From the NCBI GenBank assembly GCA_036785705.1, contig JAWUZG010000018.1, positions 7,723,501-7,787,500 of the forward strand: a stretch of DNA of 64,000 nt. The letters run 5' to 3'. Position numbers and translations under genes: made by a program. Below are positions 13,239 to 25,900 of the stretch, in pieces (the first letter of the stretch is position 1; every line of letters starts with the position of its first letter). The notes under the pieces are model-generated. The model did no database searches. It saw nothing but the letters and a program-made list of their open reading frames with translations, and was not told the origin of the DNA. The stretch is from Acanthornis magna (lineage: Eukaryota; Chordata; Aves; Passeriformes; Acanthizidae).

Positions 13239-13915
13239 TCATTGCTCCAATTCGCTTTCATTTTGCAAAGTCTTCATGGCTAAGCCCCAGAGGGTCATGC
13301 TGGAGAAGAAGGGGCCCTCGTTACTCTTGTAAGGGGCAGATGAGGTCCGGCTGCCCAGGGGGTCACTGCACTGGCTGTCCAGGCCAGCCACGGAGGAGCG
13401 GATCATGGGAATGCCATCAGACTGCAAGGGTTCCTCTGCCGAGGACACATCTACATCTGCATAGGCATATGGTGGTGGTGCTGCTGGAGTCTGCTGTGCC
13501 TGGGCTTTCAGGAGTTTAGCAGAATCCACGCTGAGTTTCCCTGCGTTCGCCGAGTCGTGGTGCTGGATCATGGATCGCAGCTTGCAGTACGAATCCGCGG
13601 AGCCCTCAAACTCAGTGGAGTTTCCAGTTGGCCGAAGGGGAAATTTCACAGACACTGGTAACAACGTAACAGACATTTCTGGGCCAAAAGAGTCTGAGCT
13701 CTGCGACTTGTCGAGGTCGGAGGTTTCGATGCCTTGAGTGAATTCCTCGAGTGCGTTGGGCCCCTCCTCGGAGGCTTTGCAGTGCATCTTCTTGTGGCGC
13801 CGCAGCACGGCCGAGCGGGTGAAGCACTTGTTGCACGTCTCACACGTGTAGGGCTTCTCCCCCGTGTGAGTCCTCACGTGCCTGCGCAGGTCACCCGAGC
13901 CTGCAAAACATTTCC
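13239..13915 (-). CDS. ZBTB49: ZBTB49 last coding exon (fingers 6-7 and C-terminal tail)
   Basis: Residues 539-763 plus a TGA stop at 13239-13241. The acceptor is gtcttgcag|GGAAA. It completes finger 6 ([10 protein letters not shown]) and finger 7 ([19 protein letters not shown]), then a Ser/Pro/Ala-rich tail. The codons are noticeably more GC-rich than the neighbouring introns. Confidence 0.95.
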
Positions 13916-16900
13916 CTGCAAGACAGAAGTGATACGTTAAGATTTTGTTCTTAACACAAGTGAATAAACATGTTTGAATTACAGAAACTGCCAAGTGATA
14001 ACGTATCATATGTCCCAGTCACTTATCTAGAGCAGAATCGAACGAGTTCCATCTATTTTTACAATTCCATTAACTTGTTTCTTCTTCTTGATCTGATTTT
14101 CTGGCTTGTGTTTCCCAATGACTGGGCTTAGCTTTTGTCTCCAGAGACAGGAATATCCATTAATATTTAAAAGATGTGAGTGCCCTCGGTTTGTCTCAAT
14201 CTTCATGGAGAAAAAAAATAATTTTAAACTATCAATTTAATTTGTCTGTCTGGAAAAACAGTATGCTGATAAGCTTCTAAATATATTCTTCCAGTGAGAG
14301 CTGCATCACAGAAAGAAATGGTTTGTTCATTACCAAGGAACTACTCTCAAAGTACTGACAAAGTTAGCTTTGTTGTTAACTTTCAGCTAACATAATGCAG
14401 CAGTCCTTTTTTATACTCTAGCTAGAGAATGTGTGAGAACTGCAATTTTTTATTGCTGTAAATATTACAATACAGAAAAATATTCAACTGTTTGCTTGCC
14501 TTCAAAGCCACAGTCTCAAATAAGCTCAATCATCATACTGCAAAGAAAAAAGTGTCTGAGGCTGAACCAAGGCACAATGTAGAAGACCAAGCAGAGCAAA
14601 AGAGAATTAATTTCCAGGATTGCTACATGATTCAGACACCTTGCATTCTTTAAAATAATAGAAGTAAGCTTGTGATTTCTATCTCATTTATTTTCTGAGG
14701 ACAAATAACAACTAAAACAAACTGTATTAAATGACTGCCCAATAAAACTGCAGTCTCGATTTTCAGCCACATACTTTTTATTTTACTGCACAGATTTCTC
14801 TTCAGAACAGCCATTAAACAGTAATGATAAGATTAAAAATTACTGGAGTAATACATCTGGATTTTTTGCATAATGTAAACAATTTCTTAATGCTTCATTA
14901 GATTGTCTGTCCACAACTTATACTTTTTCAGAATGACTTGGCTAAAATTAAAAATATTCAAAATACCAGTACAAGACAAAATGAAAACAAGCTTGTTTAA
15001 TGACAGCAACACAACTGATTGTTTATACTTTCTATCCTGCATGTCTATATTTCTTCATCCTGCTGCAAGGCCTCCTGATAATATTGGCTTTTTCTTGTGC
15101 CTTAAGACACTGCAAATAACACATACTGCATTTGGATTTGAACATATGAAGCCACATTCCTCCAAAGCTGATTTCTCAGAACATGAATGCAATTCTATCA
15201 AAACAGCATTTAAGGGCAAAAAACCCAGTAGCATGCAGGATGCTAAGTAACAAATGAGATCAGGATGGACCTGATCAAAGGCCATTTTCAGACCACCCGA
15301 AAGAATGGCCTATTTAACAGATTTTGAAAATGGGTGCTCTCTGGTATGAAACATTGATCGACTTTTGATGTTATTCCAGAGGGTGAAGCAAAGTAACAGG
15401 AGATTATTATTATCAAACTCTATGGGTGAATGCAGTTAAAATCAAATAATATGCAATTGAAAAAAAAAAAGACCCCATCAATAGCTAAGTGATGTCAAAC
15501 CTAACTTTCCATCAGGAAGGACTATTCTGAAAAAAAATCTGTTTTTGAAGCAGCTACTATCAGCAGCTCTTTAGCAAGCATGTATCCATACAATGCTGAT
15601 TCCTCTTGCTTCCTTTCTCTAATTTTCAACTGAAATTCTCTTTTAAACTTATGAGAAATAGAGGAGTTTATTACACCAAATGAAAGACTACGAAGCATGC
15701 AAGACAGAAGATTTTGTGACTTACTTTTACAACATAGTATTTCAATTTAAAATAATTTTTGTTAATTGTTATTCTGCTGACATTAATTGTTATTCTGCTG
15801 ACAAAGGAACTTTTACTTATCATTTGAAAATCAAAGACACAACCAAGCAATGCACAGTGAACCTTACCACAAGCTGAACAGCTGTATGGTCTCTCTCCAG
15901 TGTGCCTTATTCTGTGCTTTACCAATTTTCGTTGCATATTAAATGACTTCCCACATTCATCACAGGTGAATACTTTGTCTGCTGTATGGGTCTTTTTGTG
16001 CTCCTTTAAATTACTGAAGTTACTGAAGCCTAGAAAAATGTGACAGATTCTGAGATTAAAATGACTCCTCACATTTCAGTCAAAAAAACCCGAGGTAGAA
16101 GCTTTGGTTCTTACACACCTCTGCCACAGATATCACACAGGTGAGGTTTTTCTCCAGAATGAATAATAATATGACGCTGAACATCACCAGAAGCAGCAAA
16201 TCTGTAACACAACACAGAAAAGCAATCAATGTCTTTATAAGGCCCTTACTTCCTTAAACTGAATATCCTGTGAAAATTGACTTTAACTAATGCCTGCTGT
16301 TCTGAACAAACACTAAGACCTAATACACAGATAAGTGGATGCAGTTAAGAAAAACATTTTTAAACTACAACGTCCAATTGAATTTATGCTAGAAAAAAAC
16401 CTCCAAAAATATTTTCACCATTAATGTTACTAATTCATTCTGCATTTTATGCTACTCCTGCATAACTGCATTTTCTGTCACCTGTTATCTAGCAGAAGGC
16501 AGAATTATTTAATGCTTTGCTTAAATTTGTCAAATTTCCCATACTTCAGAATTTTATAAAATGTAAAAAAAAAGGTATTTCCAAACAATGAAATGAAATG
16601 CGAGAGAAAGGTACAAACCTGCATGATTTATTGTGACTCACACTGTTCAAAACACACACAACAGGATATTCTTAACTACATAACAATATATAAAAAATTC
16701 ATGACCACAAGCTCTGGTGACATGATTATCTTACAACAAGTCAATTACAGACATTTATACATTTTAATCACATCAACATACACTTAAACCCAGCATCTTC
16801 TAAACAAAATTGAGCAGCATGCTGCCTTAGCTCTTGGCCCTTAGTTTAGTGAAGATTAGTAGAAAACATGGACGAGTTCTTTCATGTTAAATTTACTAAG

Positions 16901-19900
16901 ATGAACAACTCTACTCACCTTTTCCCACAGATTTCACAAATGTATGGCTTCTCACCAGAATGTCGACGTAAATGTGTCTGGAGATTACCTGCCTGAAGGG
17001 ACAGTAATTTAAGCATTTAAATTCCACTAGCCTGTTGTTGTATACAGATAAAAAAAAAACAATGATGGGAACTATGAGGCTGGCTTTTTATTCTTACTTC
17101 TAAGGCAGTGAAGACTACAAAGCATGTATGAACTTAAGCATTCTTATCTAGTAAAGACAGACTACCTCGTACTTCAACATCAAGTTGTTTATGTATGCAA
17201 TTATACATTGACAAGAACAGAAATAGGGAAAAAAGTAAAAACAAGAAGCCTGAAATCAAATGCTAAGGGAAAAGAAAGACCTAGAGTTGGAAAAAAATCC
17301 AATTATAAATGAAAATGACACTATCTAGAATGCAGTGAGAAAGAAAACTTACTAACTTACTAGCAATATGGTTCACATTAGTCTCACTTTCCCTGTCCTA
17401 TAAATAAAATATTGTTACACAAGGATGTCTGAATTCACCTACCAGTGAATTGGTTAAAAAGAAAAGAATAGGGTGAACGTTTTTCAATCCATAAAATATT
17501 CAGATTCTCCAAACCTGAAATTATTTACTCATACCAAAATAGAACAGAAGTACAGAAATGAACGAATGGGACGACTGGTAATTATTTTATTATGTGTCTT
17601 TCCTCTCTCAGTCCTACAAAAATCATGCTAGTCTAGCAGGCAAACCAGACAATGAGTAAATAAAACCTTCTTACTGAGTCTAACTGTTTAAAAAATGTTT
17701 TAAAGCCACTGGTTGTTCTGAATCGCTACTCCACTGAGTCCAGTTCTCAAAGCACATGACACACCTCGTAGAGGAGCTGCAGGTGTTCCATACATTGTGA
17801 GTACTTCCACAGTCAGTTTTAACCCTTCCACTCCCTTTTATTGATAACAGCCTGGTTTTAGTTAAGTACACTAAGGAAACATTAAGTCCTTTACATAAGG
17901 AAAGAAAATTTGGGATGCAAAGATTATCATGTTCCCGTCAGTCACAGTAAGACAACAAAAATATGACCCAGAGTAATTTCTTCTGAGTCATTTGGATAAT
18001 AAATTACCTGTGATGATCCATCACTGTAATCAGACCTTATAATATACCAGAACTGAAATACTGCAGGCACACACAAACAGGGGACAGTATCAAATGGATC
18101 AATGTTTGAACCCTGAAAGAGCTTTCTTTAATCCCTATACATTTTTTCAGACAACAGAGTGACTGAACCACTGTTTTCTAAGGCCAAACTTTCTAATACT
18201 GAAATCTGCTCAAAGAGAGGCTTTAGGTACTTATTTTGGGGGGAAGAAGATGAACCATGGAATAATTTTTGCTTTTCAAAAAAAGGGATTTCATGCAGAG
18301 TGCATTTGAGAAAAACATACAGAAAAAAGACAGAATCTTTACTTCTATCCATGTCAGAAACAAACCCTATCATGAGCATTTGAAAGTTATTCCAGATAGA
18401 GATAGAAGGTGAATCTGAAGTGCAACAATTATTTTAAAATAGTTCCCATATAGGCATTTTAAGTAAAAATACAAACAGTTTACAGAAAGTGGCAAGTAGA
18501 TCAATTTCCTTATTACAAGCCTATGTCATTTCCTCCTCATGAGGGCAAAGCTTGTTACTAACTGTGCTAAGACAAAAAAGGGTAAAAACATCATTAGCTT
18601 GTATTATTTCTTAAGCTTTAAAGCTGGCACACAACCTTGGCTAAAGCATCACATGCCATCCCAGTGAAAAAAATGTAAGGGGACATTTGCTTGCATTTCA
18701 GTGCAAGGAAAAAAAAATGCTCAGAGAATTCTCTTAATGGTTCCATAGAACTCACAAATTTGGAGACCAGAGAGATACACTAGACTTAGACCTTTTGTAA
18801 ATGGCAAGCCTTGAAAATGAAGGAACTTATGCACATGGGCCCCCAGAAGGAAGTTCTGCAGAAGGAGGTAAACCACAGTATCTTGGATCAGCAGCTGGAG
18901 CTCACATCACAACAAGCTGTGTAAAAGTAGTAAGGGAAGATGCAGGCTCGGAAGTGAATGTCTTCCTCAAAAAATCAAAGACATTTATGGCTGTTTGTCC
19001 CCAATTCTGAGTTCCCATGTCAATTTTCCCTACTTCTTTCATTTTCTGCTGCACATTCCAACACACAGCACATCAGCTACATTCAGCAGGAGCAGACATC
19101 CCACCAGGCACAACGGCTGCACCGTCTCAAAAGCACAGAACATGAAGGCTTAAATAAGAAAAGTGTTTCTATTTCTGTGCCTGAAGACGGAGAACATAAA
19201 GGACAAGATCAGATATGGTATTTTAAGCAAAAAGTAGATAGCAATTATCCTTGCATCTTACTTTCTGGAAGGTGGAATCTTACTTACTTGCAGGATTCAA
19301 AAGCAAGTACCTCAGAATTATGCAAGACCCCTTTATGACCAGAGAAAGAACTGCAGCACAGAGGCTGAAGGCTCTGGCTCATGTGTTGGACGTGTAGGGA
19401 TTGTCCAGCAATCTGTATCTACCTCAACCTTCAGGAAAGTGAAGTATCACAGAGGGAAGGGAAGCCTTTTGGGAGTGTTTAATTAAAAGGCAGAAATTCC
19501 CAGCTTTTCCAGGGGGTTTGTTTGTTTCTGTAATTAAAGAGGAGCACAGTGTGTTGCATGAGGAGGCTGTCGTGCCTGTCATCCACTGAGTATGTGACAC
19601 TTCCAGCTCTTCCCCCACTGTAGTGGTACAGAATACCACTCTATTTGCCAAAAGCATTTTTAATGGAATTGGGCAATATCCACGTTTTTCTTTCAAAAAC
19701 TAAAAGTTCAGCCGTAAAAATGAATGAAAATGCTCTGCCTAAAAAGCAGACGCCGTTTGGCTGAAAATTGCTCAGTAAGCATGATGAAACAGTGTTGTTC
19801 ACTAGATGCAGTCTTATTTATGTTCCTGTTTAGCAACAAGGTGGAGGACACCAAGGCATCAGATTCATGGATCAAACAAGTCCCACTGGCGGGCTGTGAA

Positions 19901-22900
19901 ACTGAAGCAGGAGAAGCACAACCAGTGGTGGGTGGATAGACAAAAGAGCATGTAACTCCAATTCTTAAACCAGGACCCGCAAGAAATGCCAAAGTTATTC
20001 AACAAATAATTATGTAATCTTAGTATAAAAATACGCCCCTGTTTATTGCCTGCTATACTTAGATGTGCACATTCCAACCATGAAATCAGAAAAGAAATAG
20101 ATATTTTGGAAATGTGAGACAACTAGGCACCAAATTTGTAGAAATACAAACGAATTTTTGTACCCAGAACAGGAAGCAAGGGCTGCAGGGCAAATTAAGC
20201 AGCTAAAGCTTAGGCCCTGTATGTAAGTACACAATTTCACAAGCTTTCTTTTTTAAAATCATTGCTGAGTTGTGTCACTTCAGGCAGGCTGTGGTATTCT
20301 CACTGGAAGAAACTGAGCCCAATTATATGGATACCATTTTTTTTTATCTGACTCATATCTAATTAATAATTTATGCCATTTAGGAAGATGAAACTCTATT
20401 ATGAATACAACATTATATAAAACTAGAACCTGCACTTTTTTCAGACACTGTAAGCATAAAGCAAAAGAACAGTTTGGAAATGAATGTTCTCTGTATTTCA
20501 AATATAGCTGTGGTTCTGTATAGTTACATTCATTTGAAGGTAAAATACATAACACATCTACTGAGAGAAGACAGAATCAAAGATACAGAATGCATCAAAG
20601 AAGTCTAAAACATTTAACATGTTATCTTCAAATAAGACATTTTAATAATTTATCCCTAAAGTGAAGTCTGTCTTTGAACAAAAAAAAATCTAATCTTAAA
20701 CCCAAGATTTTTAGAATCAACAGAGATGCATTTCAAGTGTAATAAGTACCATAATATATAAAATATTCCCACCTGTGAGAAGTGTTTCCCACAAATGTTA
20801 CATTCAAAAGGTTTCTCACCTAAAAGAAGAAACAGAACATAGAACTTCTAGTAGTTGCAGTAGAACAGAAATGTTTAATATTGGTACACTTCCTTTTAAA
20901 ACATGTAATGTAAGAGTAAAAAATATCTCCAAAAAGACACTTACCTATGTATTTAAGGGGGATTCAAGAGGGAAGCACAGCATTTACCACTAAATTTGTA
21001 TGGCAGACTTGCTCAGAAACAGAATTTATCTTTCAAAACTAGAAGAGTTTTGATATGAATGGGTGAGAATTTTTTTTTATACTTTTCTTCCCAAATGAAA
21101 GGGGTACCATATCACCAGGAAGAACACAATAGATGACAAGGTCCAACAACATCAGTGATGGGAAGTGCACCTGTTTTTTCACTTGCACAGACAGAGACAC
21201 ATTCTTAAAAAGAGGGAGCAATGAAGGGAAGCTAATTTGGAAGAACTGTGTTTTCTGATTTCAATTTTCAATTTCTACCATACATCTCTGTTCAGCATAT
21301 AGCCACTCACTTCCAGAAAATACATATTTGCCTTCAAATTCTCATCCTACAAAAAAGTATCTGAAGATTAACCCAAGTATTTTGCTCCAAAAATTTATAC
21401 ATATAAAACTGTTATTCTTGAATCTCCAAAAACATATTAGTAGCTTTAGTAAAAGCTGGTGCAGCCCACTTCAGCTTTTCAAAATAACTTGACTCTCAGT
21501 CTAGAATGTGACTGCACAACACTTCAATTCTCTCACTGTCAATTTAAGACAAACATGGTTTTGTAGTAACTTTTTCTCCTCTACAGTATATTACAAAGGG
21601 GTTTTTTTTCCTGGATAGTTCTTGGTTTCCCAGTTTTCGCACTGTTGATAAAATTTTATGTGCATCTTTTAGAACTCTGAAAACAAAAATGACACTCAAA
21701 TCCCACTGATTCAATGACAGTCACACTTATCGTCTTTCCTGAGTCTAACTGCAAGTTTAAAGGACATTTATAATCTGTCCCACAGGTGCAGGGCAACAAA
21801 ACTAGTGTAAATCTGTGTTATTTTTAAAACAAAATATATCCAAAGGGAAAAAGAGATCTTACATCTTGGTCATCATTAAAAAAATCTGTCTAAAGACTTT
21901 TATTTACTTCTTTAATTATAATTTCCTGACTTTACAGAACACTTCTTGGCTTCTCTTCCAGTAAGTATTCCCTACATCAATATTTTTCCTCCATCCTTGG
22001 AAATGTTACAAGCAACATCTACCATATCCAGGTGTGGAAGTTTCATTTTCCTTTCCTCCTGCCAAATACAGATGAAGTTTTTTCAACATATTTTAGGATC
22101 AAGGACTAACTGCAATTCTCCTTAGATTTTAAAATGCAGAGTAAACATACAGTTATGTTTTTTCACAGATTAACTTGGAGTTAGTCTGACAACTTGAGTT
22201 TATCTACTTTGTCTACTTAATGAAGAATGGAAATCTGGCAGTTTTAAAAAAGCTTTTCTTCAATTAAAAATAAAAATTATCAAACCAGTAAAATCAATGA
22301 TAAAGTAACCCAATTATAAAGAGCAATGAGTTTGATTTTATTACAGCTTTAAACTTGCAAAACACTAAAAATTCTGATACTGACAACACAAACATAAATG
22401 AAACCAACAGGGAATCTGTAGCAACTGGGAAGGATTCTGAAAACCATAAGAGCATCAATATAATATGAAATGGAGGATAAAAAACACTAGCAAGCAATTT
22501 TTGTAGGAATTACCTATCAAAAAAAATACTAAAGAATAGTATGTGAACAGGAATTCACTTTGAAATGTCTAGAGAGAGAGGGAAGGAATTGGAGGCTTAA
22601 ATTTCTCAAAATTATTATTATAGGCTGCATGCAGCCTCATTATAACTACACTGATGTAAAAAGAATTGGAGTTTTTCCCTCCAAGATAAAGGGAAAATGA
22701 AAGGTTTTTTCTTTTCAAAAGAAACATCAAACTGGTTTTTGGAGAATAATTTTGCACTTGCATAGAATTCCAAACCACTGGGTTTATCAAGTAACCTATT
22801 GCTCAGAAGCAATTAGCCTCACTGTACCTGAGGGTGTACTAGGAAGAGTGCAGCTAATAAGCTGAAGATTATTCTTCTCTGCCTATCACTGGTGAGACCA

Positions 22901-25900
22901 TAACTGGAGCCTTAAGAAAAAAAGGCAAATGGGAAATCTTACTGCTGACTACAGGATTGGGAAGGCAGATGCAAGCAGGTTGTTCCTGGTACACAGGCTC
23001 AGGACAAGAGGTGATAGATGCAAGCTTGATCATGAGAAATTCCAAACAGATACATGAAAATAATCTTTTACCCCACGAGGGTGGTCAGACACTGGGAGTG
23101 ATTGCCTGGAGAGGCTGTAGAAATTCTGTCCTAAAAGATGTCCAAAATTTTGACTACACAAGGTCATGAGCAAATCAACCCAATCTAATTTGATCTGCCT
23201 TGAGCAGGAGACTGGAGTAGATTACCTCAGGAGATCCATTCTAATCTAAATTATTCCATGATTCTACAACTGTCAATAAATTCTAAACCAAGAACCTTAT
23301 CTGTGAACACCAGGATTGTATCCTTCTTGTTCAATACTCTGCAAGAAGACGTGAAGATAAAGTACACAATAGTGGGATCCATGGCTGGATCAACAGTAAT
23401 AGAGAAAAATTGGGAAAAAGTAGTAACTGAATACAATTTAGACAATGCTTGAACAAACATCCAGGGGATTTTTGAATCCTTGGACTGCCTTGTGTTTTCT
23501 ATCTTCTGTTGCATGTTTCTTGTTCAACATTCTGCAAGAAGAGGTGAAGATAAAGTACTCAATAGTGACCAAAGCAGTGTTGTGTCAGCTCCAAAGGAGA
23601 AAGGCATGAAGGCAGAAGTGGTGTTCCTGAAGAGATCACAAAGGTGAGGAGCTGTACTCACTAAGGCATGGAATGCTGCAAGTTGCTTAAGCAAAAGTCA
23701 GAACAAAAAGGTTGAGCACCAACAATGTATTACATGGCAGTGCTACTCTGCTCCTGCTGCATTCCATCCTGCCAAGAGTGCTTCCATTGGCCTGGATTTG
23801 TTTTGGGTTGTTCTTTGAGATGCTCCCTGAAAATACATAAAAATATCCCAACAAACTGCTGGATGTTCCTGGACAGGTATGGACCATATAAAGAGATATA
23901 CTTGCCTCCTTTTTTTTCAGACAGGTCAATACAATAAAGAACAACTTATAACATTCAGTCAAAATCAATTAAATCAATTAAAACAAATAAAACAGCCACA
24001 CATGCCAGTATAATGACTGTTGAACACAGTCTGGCTGCCTTCACATAGAAAACTCATCAATGCACCCATGCTAACCAGTAAATTCTTTAGTAGTTCTTAG
24101 TGTTCAGGGACAGAGAATTTCACATGTGCTTTTTCTTGACAACTGGGCCACCACAGCACTCATTGAAAGAATTGTGATTTTTGGGTTAAAAACAGGTTTG
24201 CCAGTGTGACATGTCCATTTCAGCTTTCTTCATGTCTTCAGCAAAACCATATTGGGAGGACTTTCAGTAAGCACTGCAATACTTACATGCTTGCTAACCC
24301 TTTTGCTTAGCTCTAGAAAATGAATGTTTCTAAATAAAGTTGATTAGCTAGCAATCTGCTATGCTTTCTGAAGTGGCAGATGAATAGAAATGGCTTTTAG
24401 CATATACTTATACTGCTTAACTACCAGTGTATCTAACATAAAAAATACAGATGTGTCCTGCACCTTCTGCTCCAGATCTTTCCAGTATTAATATCCTACT
24501 CACTATCCACTGCAATTTTCCAAACACTCTTTCTGCACTAGTTGGATATTTAAAAATAAATTAACATGAATAACAGGGAAACGATAGGGAATAATTCCCA
24601 AAAATAACAGGGAAACAAACAGGCATTTCTAGTCATATCCTTGCCTCAGTTTTTCCATCCTTTGATGTGCATATTATTTTTTAAACTTGGGCTCTTACAC
24701 TTTTGTCATCTTAGCACATATACAGAAAAATGCTAATGCCACATTAACTAGCATTCAAATCTGGAATTTTTGAAAACTACCTGAAGAAGATGGTGTATGA
24801 AAAGCAGCACAGAGTTCCTCAATCCTGGGGTCTCTCTAGCACAAACTCACATGTTACAGCACTCTTCCTAAGCTGGGACTTTTCTAGATGCTCTATCTCA
24901 TCACCTATTTTCCTGAAAATCTAGGATATTTAAATATATCTGATGATACCAGCTCAAACCAGACAGTAAGATTAAAAAAAAATACAAGGCAGAGAGAGGA
25001 TCTAGGTAAGAGACATATGCAACACTTTCACAGGAGAGCGAATTTAAAAAAAATTTTAGAAACATGAACATACAGAAGCAGTTAAAGCTAACAACTGAAA
25101 ACTTCAGGAAGCTAATGTTCATATTTTCAGGTTCTGGGAAGATTTTTCTATAAATAACATGGAAAAATAAACTTCTCATTCTAAGCATCAATTAACAAAA
25201 TAAATTAATGTCTGCTAAGAGAGTTTAATATTTAGTATCAAAGTACCAATACATGTATGATCATTTCCAAAGTGATGTTTATTTGAGAAGATTGAGAGAG
25301 ATGCATTTGTATATTTAATACAGGGGAAAAGAAAAGCAAAAAATATCCAACAGCTTAATCAGGAGTAACACCATGTCAAGGACTTTGAATCAATGGTGCT
25401 ACCTGCCTAGCCAAGGTAATTCTTAAAAACGCTTTTAAAAAAGCATATCTAATAATAGGACATGCAGGTTAAATTGAACAGACAAATTAATTAATTTGAA
25501 GTTAAACTATGTCTTGTTTTTCACTAGAATAAAAGAATCCTTAGAAATAAATCTATGTTAGGTTTAAAAACATTACCCATGAGATTTTAAAACAAGTACA
25601 TTAATTTAAAATTCCCATTTACTCTGCAGCCTGCAAGAGCCTTACTCTCTAGGTAAACACAAAGTTGTTATAAAGCATATTTCTATAGGTTAAAAAAATG
25701 ACCACCAAGCCCCAATCACTTGTATCTTACAATAAATATATGACCAGAGAGAACAGAGGTGTTGTAGTATACTTATAGCACCATTTATTCATCTACACTT
25801 TTTACTGTTATCTGGCTCAAATATCGGAGCCACCTGACAAACTGACTAGAAATGACTCATCTAAATGCAGGACAAAACCAAAACTTTCACTGAAATTTCA

